DNA of 64,000 nt from Henricia sp. BOLD:AAB3569. Lineage: Eukaryota > Echinodermata > Asteroidea > Spinulosida > Echinasteridae. A program made the position numbers and the translations under genes. The notes under the pieces are model-generated. The model saw only the letters and a program-made list of their open reading frames with translations. It did no database searches and was not told the origin of the DNA. How positions within the stretch are numbered: position 1 is the stretch's first letter; every line of letters starts with the position of its first letter. This document shows positions 1 to 14,300 of the stretch, in pieces. The stretch is taken from NCBI GenBank assembly GCA_037783545.1, contig JBBELK010000438.1:124001-188000 (forward strand), written 5' to 3'.

Positions 1-323
1 TGCTTGCGAGACTGGTTTTCCAGTGAGTTACATGTAACTATAAATGATTTATATGAGAAGTCTAATAAACAAACATGTTTGGACTATCACTAACCGAGCA
101 TGACGCTGGATTGTTACGATTGTTTTCAGTATTGTAGCGTTTAGAGTTCTTATGAATTTATAATTGGGGGCCCGGACATACACAAAGTTTGGGTGATTTC
201 CAGTTCCAAAACAGTCTTAAGTTGTATTACATGTAGATGTTCATGCCGACGTCACGCAAAAATCTAGCGATAAGAGAATGTGATTCAGCTTGCGTCGTGG
301 AGAATGAATATCAATACTCAACT

Positions 324-505
324 TGAGCCAGCTTGGTGGTTGAGTGGTTTTAAGACATCTGCCTTGTATGCAGAAGGTCATGGGTTAGACTCCCACCCGA
401 GCATGCTGTGAAGTTTGTTATGGTGTCTCGGGGAAGCACTGAACATACAGTGTTAACCATGTTACGTCGGGTAGGAACAAAATAAATCCCAATTGATGAT
501 ATCAA
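324..505 (+). mobile_element. tRNA-derived SINE, family A, copy 1
   Basis: Pol III-type head with box A-like TGGTGGTTGAGTGG and box B-like GGGTTAGACTCCC, followed by a body (GTGTCTCGGGGAAGCA, CATACAGTGTTAACCATG, GTCGGGTAGG) and tail CCCAATTGATGATATC. Shared with the copy at 3120-3298. Confidence 0.8.
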
Positions 506-667
506 TGTTGTGAAAAAATGTATTTGTTATCTGCAATATTTTCTTGTGTCTGATGCCCATTTCTTTTAAATTTTACCTATCCTAGAGAGTTGGACAGTCA
601 TTAATGTAAAGCCCCGATAAACTCTAAAGGTACATGTATTCTTAATACCTGAGAGTGTGAAGACATG

Positions 668-1050
668 GTGGTCTAGTATATAGCATGTCAGACTTTCATG
701 TCCATGGTTTGAGACCTGGGGTATATTTCATAATGACTTGGGACACGTTGCAAGTACCCAAATTCATTGCAACTTGTTTGCCACGGATATGGTAAGTTGT
801 AGATCGACCACCGGTCGCTGCTATTGCATTGTTTCCTTAGACAAGTCACTTTACTCCACTAGTGTTGTCTCTTACCACCCAGGTGTATAAATGGGTACTG
901 GAAAATACTGTTGGGGGAACCCAACTAACTGCTGGGGGTAAACCTGCGATGGACTGGCATCCCATCCAGGGGGACTAACAATGCTCCTAGTCACTCCATG
1001 CCATGGAAACTAACGACATGTTGGGAAAACCCAACTGCTGGGGGTAAATG
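668..1050 (+). mobile_element. tRNA-headed SINE with conserved central domain and long tail
   Basis: Head TGGTGGTCTAGTATATAG with box B-like GGTTTGAGACC, then a central segment (TTCCTTAGACAAGTCACTTT, CACCCAGGTGTATAAATGGG) of the kind shared across metazoan tRNA-SINEs, then a tail with GCGATGGACTGGCATCCCAT and CCATGCCATGGAAAC. The tail is the unit amplified at 12965-13625. Confidence 0.7.
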
Positions 1051-1082
1051 ACTTTACCTACTATTGATAGAGAGTGTCTAGA

Positions 1083-1330
1083 TCACATTTTTGAGCCCCC
1101 ATTTTTCCCATGGGTGTTGAGATTTTGATACCATGTCATTTGTCATATTTTTCTCATTACCATTCTGAAATTTCGCGCTCTCAAGGATATCTTCAAAAAA
1201 CCACTGATGTTTTGTAAACAAATGTATCCGTTCCATAAAGCAGTGCAGTGATTACACCAATCTTTTTGCTATTACTTCCAAATTGGAGATTGCAAATTTT
1301 CTGTTTTTTATATGATTGTTAGGTTAGAGG
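1083..1330 (-). repeat. Dispersed repeat R1, copy 1
   Basis: Contains, on the minus strand, TTGCAATCTCCAATTTGGA, AAAAGATTGGTGTAATCACT, GATATCAAAATC-type text and CCATGGGAAAAATGGG. Same order in 6770-7045 and 63405-63655. Confidence 0.75.
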
Positions 1331-2201
1331 GAAATCAATTTTCTGATTAAATACAAACACGCTCCTTTAATACATTTAGAGCATTTTCTGAGTACATGTA
1401 CCTAACAAATGTACTACAAAAAGCTCCCCCGAATAAAACCAAACTCTACTTTAGGTTGACTCAAATCGCAACAATTCGTCTTCGATTTCTTGCTACCCGG
1501 GAACGCCAGTAACTGCTTTCCTCCAAGTATCATGTAAGTTCTTCCCTTGTTTATGTTGCACGAAGGGCTTTGACGGAAATGTTGGTCTCCATTGCGTGTT
1601 TGATGTATAGCTGTGTTGGCTGCAGGGAACGTGAATCCTCTATATTGCAAACACTCAAAACTAAACATCCTTGAAGTGTGCAACTATTGGTCAACCATTT
1701 CTTCAAATCAAATCATGACAAATATAATGCCGCTGTTTGTCGAGAGCGAATCACATCATGTTGAAATGCTATCACTGAATACGCAACTTCTCATGTCATC
1801 ATGCAGACAGCCGTTGCTTAAACTCCCTTCACTTTCGCGTCTTTCCACAAAATCTCTAAAATTGTAAGTTCCTGAATGGTGATCTCCTCTCCAAAGACGT
1901 TATGCCAGATCTACTATTCCTGTTCCAACTTGTTTTGCAAACTGCCACAGGCCTTTTTTCGCAAATGCATCTCTGGAAACGCAACTGTGGAAAGTGTCAT
2001 ATCTTTGCAGTCTGCTACAGGCCTTGAAACGCAACTGTAGAAAATGTCATATCTTTCTACCGAATTCCACATCCATAGTGTGGTGACGACTGAAACACAT
2101 CTTCAATCTGGCCACTATGCCTGCTGCCCTTTCAAGCACGATCCACTTTATGTACAAAAGGTTCTGCCAAGGTTCATAGTTTGCAAACCACGGAGGCCAG
2201 T

Positions 2202-2304
2202 CTAAAAGCAACACCCGGCGGGCGTCTGTTTCTGTTGGTCGACAAAATCGCGAACGCTGAATTTTGGCTCGTTCGGACGCCTCGTCTTCTTCATCTTCAA
2301 ATCT
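2202..2304 (-). CDS. RAB26/RAB37: Rab gene, coding exon 7 (hypervariable tail, stop)
   Basis: Acceptor CTGCAG; completes the split Lys codon and then reads a hypervariable tail ending PAGCCF and TAG. The reading frame differs from the long overlapping open frame here; only this frame joins in phase with exon 6. Confidence 0.93.
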
Positions 2305-5300
2305 CTGCAGTAAACACACACAAAGAGAACAAGAAGACTATTAGTTCGATTACTATTAATCTGGTATTATAACCAAGGATTCCTCAAAAGTGCCCGAGGC
2401 ACTGTAGCTCGTAAGCCTTCATGAGGAAACCCATGAAAAGAAGACGATGAAGAAATGCTAAGTTTTATAGGTGGGAGGAAAACCCCTACACAATTGTGTA
2501 TAGGGAAAAACCCACTGAATCAAGCAGGGACTGAGAACCCAATTCAGGTACTGTCCCAGATGAGATTCGAACCAGGGCCACAGAGGTGGAAGGCAAGGCA
2601 GGGAAAGTACCATTACGCCAACCTGATGGTTCAATTTAAATGAAAGCCATCACAAGGCTGATAGAATGGTGGTCAACTCGTACACTTGCCAACTTATACG
2701 CATACCTGGTTTAGTTTTTTCACTTGCGCAAAACTACAAATATTTTAAATAAAATCATGTACGATCATTTTCTTTTTAACAATGTAGTTACATCCTAGAT
2801 ACTGTGAGCGAGTGGAACTAATTCAATAAAGTTGACAACCCTTCAAGAAATTAGTTGTACTTTGCGCTGAGTGCACCAGTGTTTGCAGTTGGCACTAGGC
2901 TTTGCGACTCCAATCACATGATATGAAAACTTGCTTAAGCATGAAAAACCTCACTTGAAAAAGTGAGGTTACCAGCAAAAATGTCATGAGATTGTCATGG
3001 TAATTAAACACTGGTCATACACAATTTCTATAACATGAGGATTTCACTGGTAACATTCTCTAGTGAGCAAGACTTTTTTATGCTTCAGCAAATTTTTGTG
3101 CTTAAACGCCTCTATAAAATTGGCCCCAGCTCGGTGGTCGAGTGGTTAAGACGTCTACTATGCAGTAGCTCGTAGGTTCGAGTCCCACCCGAACACGCTA
3201 TGAAGATTTTCTCATAGTGTCTCGGAGGAAGCAGTGAGCATACAGTGCTAACCATGTTATGTCGGGTAAGGGCAAACACAAACCCTAATTGATATCTGTA
3301 ACTTACTTGGCAACAGCCAGGAAAGACAGGTCTACATTGAGTCCTGTCTTGGCACTCGTCTCCATGTAGGCGATTCCATTGTCCTGAACAGGTGAACAAA
3401 GAAACATTTGTGAAAATTCTAGAGGGTGGGTAAAACCAGCAGCTATCTTTTCCTGCCCCGTTATGTCAGTAAACAATTTTCTCGCATATTATCAAAAATC
3501 ATGATTACAAGACATGTCTGTTTATACATTATTTTATATACAAGGTGTTTCCCCACCTCCTCCTCCTCCCTCCTCTCCCCCCCCCCCCTCCTCCTCCTCT
3601 CACCACCCCCCCCCCCCACCCCCCCCCCCCCACCTCCCCCCCCCCCCCGCCTCGCCCGCCCCGCCCCGCTCCCCTAAAATAAAATGTGTAGGCCAAACAA
3701 GGCAACCCAAGAAATGAGGTTTCTCCGGATCCTGATAGGGAATCTTCTTGCATGAAAAATAGTTAATCAAGATAATCAAGTTAACCAAGTTATTTTTTAT
3801 TTTTTATTTTTTATTTATTGACCACATCCAACAGCGGAGGAACCGCCAATTACAGGAATGGGAGCAAATGTGGTTGAGTGCCTTGCTCAAGGGCACAGGT
3901 GCCACAACCTGTCGCGGCCCGGAATCGAACCTACATTCTAGTACGAGCACAGGAACTTAAGTTCGACGCACTAGACCGCTCGGCCATAACACCCCACTGT
4001 TTGTGCAATGTCACACCCTACCGTAGTTCATTATTTGACAAGAAGAACTGGCCGCCCAGTTTAGGATAAGTCAATAGGCAGTCACTGGCCTTATTCCATT
4101 TCAGTCTGATTTTGATAAAATAAAAACTATTTTTCATGCAAGAAGATTCCCTATCAGGATCCAGAGAAGCCTAGATTGTAAGGCTGCTTGGTTTGGCCTG
4201 GATATTTTGTTTCTGGGACACCCTGTATTGTACACTATTTATAAATTCAACGAAAATGTTCAGCTTTAGAAACAATATTGACAACTTGGTTAAAGCCATA
4301 TTCGAGTCCTGTTTTATGGAACGATAAGTACGCCCTATAAAATCAAAGGCAAGCACAGAATGACTAAATCCGGTTTAACCCCTGGAGATGCGCACCTTTG
4401 CCAACTTTTCCGCCTCCTCCCTTTTGATGACTCTCTCCGATGTCATGTCTGACTTGTTGCCTAGCAACATCACCACCACGTCGTCGCTGGCGTACTCGTG
4501 GATCTCCGACACCCACGCCTAACGTAGGAAGATAGAACGGGAAGGACAAAATGAAGATGATGTGATTTATTTGCAAAATGTGCAGACCAAATGCATTAGG
4601 ATATCACAATTGCACCTGGTGTTAACTTTAAAGACAGATTACTTGATTGGAAAAATTTAAAAACAGGAACAACAGCATCGCATAACTAAAGAATAATGTT
4701 GATAAACTGCCTTGTAGAAATTTCAGCCATGTAGATGCAGTAACACTTCAGAAAACCTTAAGAATCAATGCATTTTTTTGTGTGAACTAAATTGTAAAAA
4801 AACTGTCTGCAGACAATTTAAGTAAAAAAAAAACACCTTCCGTTGGCAATTTCTCCTATAAAGGTACCATTTTACATGGGAAAATAATGTACATCACATA
4901 ATATGTTACCATTGCTATACACTTTTAGTAATTTGTTTGGGTCAACTCCTGTAGTAAAATTCCTTGTCACTGCAAATGATGTATTGGGGCTTTAATTTTA
5001 CAAATTCTCAAGCACCACCCCCCCCCCCACCCCCCCCCCCCCCCCCCAATCCCCATCCCCGCTCTCTAATAAAAGAACAAACAGAAAAACGGATAAACAT
5101 CAAGAAAATCACAGAGTAGCACACATCTTTCCCCACTGGTAAACTCCAAGACCGAATGATCAACTAGCCAAATCTCTCTGCCTGCAGATATTAGCAGCTT
5201 AACCCAGTTTAATAATATAGCGAGCGTCTCTAAGCGAAGCAAATCCTTTCGCCTTCTGCAGTCCCCAGTTGTAAGTCCCAGGGAGACAAACAACATTCTA

Positions 5301-8300
5301 TGACGACCAGTTTTTTAATCCACTCTCGGAAAACATGTACAGTAACCTTCTCTGTTAGTGGGTCAATCCACTCACGGACATGTTTCTGTCGAGAGAGCAG
5401 CGAAGGCTTGAATTGAATTCTAAGGTCTTTTCTGAAGACCGGGCATGCTGACCACATGCGCAAGTACACCTACCGGGTACATGTACACTGTGCTTGTACA
5501 CAGCAGCATCACCAGATTTATCAAAGTGGGAATGGGGGTTAGGTGCAATGGGTGGTACAGCACGTTGGGAGGGGATGGCAATCAGAGCACTTTACACAAG
5601 CAGTTGGGGGTGGGGGGATGACATGCCCTCTAGGCCTCCCCACCCCCATCAGTTGGTAAAGCCAAGGTTAAGAGGGGGGAAGGAGAGAAAAATAAAAAAT
5701 AAATTGATTCTTGATTGGAACAGAAGTTGATTAGTGCATTACCACTAATCAACCAATCACTTTGGAATCTCTTCCACGACTCTTCTGCTTCAGTGAATTC
5801 CTTCAGGTTCAAGTGGACAAGCACACAGTGATTCTCACAGCAATGAAATCCTGTAGGCACAAGCCCATCAGCAATGCGCGCGCGCCAAATTTGTGCCACA
5901 AAATATGCAGCTCCGGACCCATGCCTTTTCTATGGAGCTGCGTATTTCGTGGCGCATTGCTGACGGGCCTGTGCCTTTAAGGGCTCACATAAAACCTAAT
6001 TCCGTTGGGTTATCAACTTCATTGAACCAATGTTGGATGAGCTATTCTTTAGATCCACGTGATGACAGGGAGGCATTAAAGCAGAGTGGCGCACCCTGGC
6101 TCAGTGACTCTTGCAGAGGCTGGTGCAGTCAGCCTTGTCACAAGAAGTAGTCATACATGTACACTGACCAATACAATTTTACATCTATTGGCCTATCTTT
6201 TGGACAGAATATAATTGGCATTTCTATTTTTAAAATTTTGTTTTTAATTGTTAAGAGTTCGAAAAATTTAAAGAAAGTATATCATTTATTTACTCTGGCT
6301 TCGTCCGGTTGTTTCTGATGGTTAATTCTCAGGCATTTAAACTCGGTGTATGATAAAGGAAAGGTTCGCTGAGTGGTTATGCATGGAATGTTGTTATCTA
6401 GAGTCTTTAAAGGTTCCACACTCGCGTTAGAGTTCAAGCTTTGGTTCCCGTGCATGTATGTGTGTTTTGCGGAAGCAGGTCGTACAGATTGTACTGTTAA
6501 TGTACACGTACACGTACAATGAGGCTAATTTATGGTCTTCATGTCCCATCCCTATACTCGCACACCTTTACCACTTCTGGCCAAGTACTTTAATTACCAG
6601 TGCCTCAGGGTGCTGGCCAATGCTCTCAAATGTGCATCACGTCATGAACATAAGAGCCACAAATAAAGCTGCAGAGACTGCGGGGGTGTACAAGAGTTTT
6701 AGGGTCTCTAAGATTGACTGTGACATGTACAAGTACTTCTTAAAGAAGCTTGTTCGGATTTTGTTCTAACCTAACAATCATATAAAATGCCTCCCCAAAA
6801 ATACTATCCATTGAAGAAGAAAAAAGGAAATTTGCAATCTGTAATTTGGATGTGGAAGCAAAAAGGTTGGTGTAATCACTGCACTGCTTTTATGTAACCA
6901 GATAAACTAGTTTACAAACCAACGTTGGTTTTTTTACGATATCCGTGAAAATATACGGATTGAGAGGTTGGAAATTTTAGAATGGTAATGAGAAAAAATA
7001 TGACACATGATATGATATCAAAATCTCAACATTCATGGGAAAAATGGGGAGCTCAAAAATGCGAATTGGACACATTTGAAGACACATTGATTGAATCATT
7101 TGCAGATGATATTTCGACCAATTTGTGGAACAGCTGCATTACTAATCAATTTGACGAAATTCCATATCCAGAGAGTAATTTATTTGTTGCAGTAGCATAT
7201 GCGTATTCTTACATGCCCGATCCCGAGTTAAAATCACGATTTTAAATGTCTGCATCCTGCTTTAACATGTTCAACACTAATGCATCGAACAGGATGAAAT
7301 CCAGGTAAAGCGTGGGTGAGAACTAACAAATACACGGCCTTCCAGCTAAACTATCATTTTTGCCATTAAGCGAACAAATCTTTTGACACTCCGAAGCATT
7401 TATTCATCCAAAGTTTATTGTAAATGTCATTTATTGACGGGTGTGTAAATGTGTAAATGTCAAATTGCCAGCAGACAGTATGTAAGTGCTGTGAATGCGG
7501 GTTATTTTCTGGAAAATACCGCAGAATAAACTGCAGGGTGATTGTTAAAGTTCAAGACTTGAACAACAAAAAGTGAAGTACACTATTAGACAGTAATTTA
7601 TGGTAGGACCGTGTACACAATTTTCTCTTTTGAAATGGTATGGAGTGCTTCTCTTTCGAAATGGTCGTTTCTTTAAGAACAACATTTAAAAAGAATATTC
7701 TGGTACAACTAAAACTTGCTATTAAGGCCACCTTGATAAAGAGGCTACCTATCACGAATGGTTCTACAACTGGTCGTGCCACATGGGTCTTTCCACAGTA
7801 AAGGGGGCATTTTGGCAACACACACTATGTACATGTACACACCATATTTTCAAGGAAATACCTTTGTCTGATCTCAAAATAAAAGAAATAAGTTTCAGTT
7901 GTTCGGAAAAGATATTAAACTTAGGCCCAAAAAGGGTTACAAATAGTGTGACAACATGCCTTTCTAAAAACCCTGTGTACAAATTTCCAATATATGCTCG
8001 TAACCGGGACGGCCTAAAATGTAACAAGTGTCCATCTTGGTTACGAGCGTTACTGCGTATATTGGAAATTTCTACACAGGTTTTAAAAAAAAGGCACGTT
8101 GTCACACTATTTGTATTTGTAACCCTCTTTGGGCCTACAGTGTAAGTTATCTCTTCAGAACAACTGAAACTTATTTCTTTTATTTTGAGACCAGACAAAG
8201 GTATTTCCTCGAAAATATGGTCCGTGTTGCCAAAATGCCCCCTTTACTGTGGGATCAAGACCCACGTACTTGTACATGGGACAGCTGTACACATGTGATG

Positions 8301-11300
8301 GATAGGAATTGGCATTTGGAGTGGGGATTGGGGGAAGGTTGGTGTGGAATAGGGTTTGGGGAAGAGAGGGTGGGGTACATATGTCTATAGGGATGAATGT
8401 TGGGACGAGGGTTTAAACATGCTCCTACTACCGGTACCGGTATAGAGGAGTTTGACCCTACCGTACACTACAAAATGTGCTAACTACATGTATGTTTGTA
8501 CATGTGTGTACATGTACATGTAGTGTACACTACTAGGACAGGTTACACGTAAAGAATTAATTCTGAATGTTTGATCTTCCTCCATGGTTTGTTAGAGTGA
8601 CTGCAGGGAACCGGGAGAATGACAGTGATATTAGATAGGGGCAGATGAGATTACCAGTCTATCCACAAAGTGTCTGCAAAGTGTGCTGTTGCCATTATGT
8701 CGGCATTGTGAAGACACGTAATGTAGAAATCTCACACGCAGTGTGTGGGCAGCTGAGTACCGTACCGGGGGTACAGTTTTTAATCAAATCTACAGTACTT
8801 TATACCGTAGCACAAAGGATTCAAACCAGGCATTTAATTGAGCATCCTACACAAGAGCTGAAGTACATGCGCATTTAAGAACAGAGACGAGGTACAAAAT
8901 GTAACAATAGACTGATTTAATTGCGGATTAATTCAGCATGCCGTGTGTACATGGGACTTTCTCAGGTTGCGAGCTTACACGTATTTTGGCATAAGTCAGC
9001 AATAAAGGGGCGTTCACATTATCATAGGCCTGTGCATTTTTGAATAATTTACTATTCGAAAATTTGGTTTTTATTTTCTATCGAACATTCGATATTGTAA
9101 CTTGCATAATAGTCACTCGCCCAAAAAGTTTTTGCAAAAATTATCATCGGCTCTAACCATAGACCTAGTGTTCAATATGTTGTATCCTGTACACTGGACT
9201 CAAAGTTGGATGCAAATGTCTTCAAAGCGACTGTTTCGGCGACGGAAAAGAGATTTTCACCTTCTCTTAAACTGATTGACATGTTTGGTTTGGAGTGGAA
9301 AAGCACATACCGAATATTTGATTTTGTAAAATGCTACTCGAATAATCTATGGATGATGGATATTTGAATATTCGATTCGTTAGGCACATCCTTACATGTA
9401 CATTATCGCGGAAAAATTGTCTTGCACACGCCTGTGCCATTGGCTTGTACAGGAGCTGATTTTGTGCTTCAAAGTGCATGGCCTGTTGCGACACGCAACG
9501 CGTTTTGACCTGTGGTCAAAGTTCAAATTTGTTGAACAATGACCGTGGTGCACTGACCTTTTCTTTATTTTGATTTGGAGCTCATGCAATAGCGTAACGT
9601 ACATGCGCAGATTTTCTGTGATAAGGTGAATGCTCCTTAAGCCTGTTTCGCATAAACATAATCTGGTATACTGACGTACTTCCTTTCACATGCACATTTA
9701 GTATCCACTTGACCAGACTAAATGTTTGTTGCTATGTGGTGCACACAATAGGTGTGAAGTACAAAATCAATCCCGTGTTTACCCGAGGGGAGAAACGCAT
9801 AAAGCAACCAGACTGTTGGTTACTAGGCAATGGCGTGCACCACATAGCAACAACAGCACAGTAAGTTGCTTTTAAACTGCACCTCTTGTGAAGAATTCGG
9901 GGTACGGTACCAGCTATTATGCAAATGTTAGACACAAAAGGCTACTTGAGACATTTGTATACAATTGCTTTTAAGTAGGTCTTCTCAAAATTGAAGCAAT
10001 CTTTAAAATTAGAGTGTTTCTTCACTCTTGAATTCAAACCGTCTCAAAACAGATTAGAAACGTCTTACATGATCCTGTGTACAAGTATTTAGACCACCTT
10101 ATTGTGCCAGTATAAGACTGTGCATAATTTAGTAAATAATAATAAAAATACCGGTAATAATAGCAATCTTATATAGCGCCAAATGCCAGGGCCTCTAGGC
10201 GCTTTACAGGATAAAAACAAAAATCATTAGTCAACCTCATTCCTCGTTGTAACGTAATTATACTGTCTGGAGATGGGATGCGCCAATGTACATGTACAAT
10301 GTACACAGACATGCATGTACATGTACTGTGACATCACCGTAAACACTACATTACTAAATGCATGTGCTCATTGAGTGTACGCATTAGACAAGATGGACAC
10401 GGTATTCAGAATTTGCTTTGTAATTTGTGCAGGTCCAGTTTGATTATTGGTGAGTTGAGGACAATTTGCAAAATGCTCACTGTGTCATCCTCTCGTGAAT
10501 CGATGGTGCTACAGAAGGATACACTCCTTTCTCATTGGTTTGCGTGCCCGGTTTCGTCCGCTCCAACCACTTTGCAATGTAATATGCGAAGCGCGTGCGT
10601 GACGTCACCCAAGGCCAAGGCTGGATAACACTTGACATGATTGGCCAGATTCTGGCACCTGACGCAGTAAACATGTCACCTGACTGTCACGTCAGGTGAT
10701 GGGTCATAGCAGGCACCTCTCATGAAAAGCGGATTTTGGCTAAAAATTAAAACTGCCCAAATTAAAACTTACATGTATGCAATTAGATTGTGAGAATGAC
10801 AATAAGTCAGGAACTTACATTGTACGTAAAATTTCTTAATAACTCTCTTCCTGTGCTGAACAAAAGTCCCATAGCAATTACAGAATCCTGATCAAACGTA
10901 ATTATTTTCTGAATTGTAAACAAGCTGACCAATGACAGTTCTATATTAATGACATTGGCAATTACATGTACATGTACCCTCCATGGCAGATTTTGTCTTT
11001 CGTCCTCACCCCGCGCAGACAACACCAATTGCAGCTAGACAGACGAAGGCATATAATTTACGCCGTCAGAAGGAACCCTTGGACTTAATCTCATCCTCCC
11101 ACGCTACGGAAAGCACACGCACTACTCGACAATGCTGACAAATTGGCTTGTGCATGTATATGGAATCTAGGATTCAGGGGTGAATTCAGAGGGATGAAGT
11201 TCCATTAAGGGTCAATTCCACAAAATGGACCAAAATCCATCAATCTGCAAAATCTAATACATATTTCATGAATAAATTAAGATTTTAAAAGCAAAGATTG

Positions 11301-14300
11301 TCCAATCCTATATTTGCTCATTTGAGTCATCTGCTAAAGGCCCGACGGCATTGGACTTTTTTGAGGAAAACTTACCGAGATGATGGGTACTTTTTCCACT
11401 TTAAAGTCAAATGTGGACAGCCTAGGATGTCACTGAAGTTTTTACATTCTCTCCTAAAATTGTCCATAGATCATATTTCAATGAAAATCCACAAGTAATT
11501 CGGACAGAGCCTACAGCACGCAGAAGCATTACTCTAAACTACTTTTGTTGCCAGGACAAAAAAAGAGGGAAAAACAAATTCCTCGGTCTATAAAGATATC
11601 CTTTTTCGGAGCAACAAGCAGAAAGTACACAAATAGTGCTTTTGTCCCCTATTTTAAAACCCCTCTTTCAATACTCCCCCACACTCCGTCAAGAAGCAAA
11701 TAACAGGATCTGTTTTCTCTCGAACCAGAGCACCTCTTAATGTCAAAGTGAATTGCAACCGTCATCTTTGACGAATTAGGTTGTTTTTTTCTTCCTGTCT
11801 ACTCTATTCCTGCTTCAAATGATCCGAGTAAAAAACAATTTTGTAAAGCAACTACATGTAGTCCCCTTTTTCTAAATCAACAGGGAAATGAGGTGGTGTC
11901 AATTTCAAATGGGGGAAATGGTAACTGGTTCATTTTATGCGAAGGGTGATAAACAAGTTGAGACTTGACGACCAATAATAACCGAGATTTTTATACTCAA
12001 TAACATTTTCTCTGAGTAAATTACAGGTACATGTACACATGTACATGGAGCAGGCCAAATAACAGTCAGCAACATAACAACGTGATTCAAGCCTTTTAAT
12101 AAGCTGTCATTTTAATACACTTCTGCCCAGTGTATCAGAGGTCTCAGGTTCGAATCTTGGACTGTATGATTTTTCTCTCGTCCATGGCGATTAGGCACCA
12201 TACCAAGAACTGGATCAGACTTCTTGTCCAGTGAGCACAGTTTTACCTATTAAGGTAAACAAGATATTTTGGGTTTGCACAAAGTACAGCCATGCAGAAT
12301 CACAGCAATGCTTTGCGGGGGCACGTAAAAGAAATCCTCGTGGGAACGCACAGTAAGATTACGCGGACAAATGTCATACAGCCCTTTGCGGTATTACTGT
12401 ACGCTACTTGGCAAACAAAATCCACTAGAAACTTCTATCTAAAATTGTTTTTAAAAAACCTGATAGTTCTTTGACACGAGAACATAGACGGAGACCGCCA
12501 AGGGACTCTCCTGGAAATTCTGTGGGTGGAGCTAGATGGCACTAGCACAGGTAGGCACAAGCTCTTTCGGGAAATAAATCCAGATATGTACCGGTACATG
12601 TAATATGAACAGAGCAGGATCCAAAAATCCCTGCGTAGGTAGGATTTACGGACGGGATGTTTTTTCAGCGTTCTTATGAAAATGTTCTGCCAAGGGGGAT
12701 TTTTTAGAATTTATTTATAATTTTATTAAAATTGTTTTCCTTTATTCCACACACACACTTATTCTGTAGCTGTAATGCATATTTCTATTTGTCTTTTACC
12801 ATATTTGTATTGTTTTTGAGAAACACTAATACATGTACATGTAACTGTAACTAAAAGACGTATTATGAAAGGAACATCAGACAGGTCAGGAATTGTTTTT
12901 ATAACATTTTGACAGGTTGCCAACTAAATGGTCGCTGCTATGAAAACTAATAACCAGTTGCAAAACCCCACTAAAATGTTTTGCGTAAGCTCGTGATAGA
13001 CAGCCATCTCATCCAGGGAAACTAGCAATGCTTCCAGTCACTCCACGCCATGGAAAATAACAACCTATTGGGGAAACCCAACTAACTGCTGAGTGTAAAC
13101 CTGCGATGGACTGGCATCTCATCCAGGGAGAGTACATGTAGCAATGCTCCTAGTCACTCCATGCCATGGAAACTAACAACCTGTTGGCGAAACCCAACTA
13201 ACTGCTGGGGGGAAAAACCTGCGATGGACTAGTATCCCATTCAGGGGGAGTAGCAATGCTCCTAGTCACTCCATGCCATGGAAACTAACAACCTGTTGGG
13301 GAAACCCAACTAACTGCTGGGGGTAAACCTGCGATGGACTGGTATCCTATTCAGGGGGAGTACATGTAGCAATGCTTCTAGTCACTCCATGCCATGGAAA
13401 CTAACAACCTGTTGGGGAAACCCAACTAACTACTGGGGGTAAACCTGCGATGGACTGGTATCCTATTCAGGGGGAGTAGCAATGCTTCTAGTCACTCCAT
13501 GCCATAGAAACCAACAACCTGTTGGGGAAACCCTACTAACTGCTGGGGGTAAACCTGCAATGGACTGGCATCCCATCCAGGGGAGTACATGTGTGTACAT
13601 GTAGCAATGCTCCTAGTCACTCTGTGCCATGTATTAGATGACAGCTACATGTATGGGTATAAAATAAAGCAGGAAAACAATCTAAAGTTGCAGGCTACTC
13701 ACCCTAATATTGTCAAACGATTGCCTATTTGTGACATCGAATAGTAACAGTAGTGCGTGTGCATCCCGGTAGTATGCGTGTGTCACGCTGCGAAACCTCT
13801 CCTGCCCGGCAGTGTCCCAAATCTGTGAAATGGATAACAAATTGAATAAGGTTAATCTGTCAAAAATTAGCAATGATGGGTGAAATGTGTGGGATTTGGG
13901 GGAGGAGGGCGGGGGTGGAAATTGGGGTGGGGCAGTTTGATTAAATTTGGGGACTTTGATTGGGATTATAGATTGTAACTGGGATTGGGGCAGGGATTGG
14001 GATAAGGGGGGAACTGGGAAAGGGGAAGAGGTTGGGAAGGACTGGGATGATGATGGGGGTTAGGGGCAGGGACGAGATTGTCAAAGAAAAAGCCTAATAA
14101 TTGACGAAAAGTCTGAAGAATGCATGTATCTTTCTATACTAATTATGTCATTCTCCCAGATTCAAAAGTCTGATTTCTGACAAAAGTCTGAAAAATCTCA
14201 TGCCTGGGGGTAAGGGTTTGTTAGGCCTGAAATAGCTCTTAAAATTGGTGACAATTATTCACTGGGAGGGAAAATAAACTGCATATATATAAAACTACTG

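Larger units (their letters stand above)
1..2201. other. Non-coding stretch downstream of the Rab gene
   Basis: No gene recognised. Holds a family A SINE, a longer tRNA-headed SINE and repeat R1. The small open frames at 1414-1867 have no recognisable homology. Rab 3'UTR presumably occupies part of 1800-2201. Confidence 0.6.

Noticed and set aside
3120..3200. Possible genuine tRNA gene
   Set aside because: Has A and B boxes but the arms do not pair into a complete cloverleaf and the sequence continues into a SINE body with other copies nearby. The same holds for the heads at 324, 3915-3995, 19800, 36065, 36312 and 40970-41250.
3426..3788. Pro-rich and Gly-rich frames around 3.6 kb
   Set aside because: Translation of a polypyrimidine tract.
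6982..7245. 87-codon frame near 7 kb as a small gene
   Set aside because: Its first part is dispersed repeat R1; no homology or splice support for the rest.
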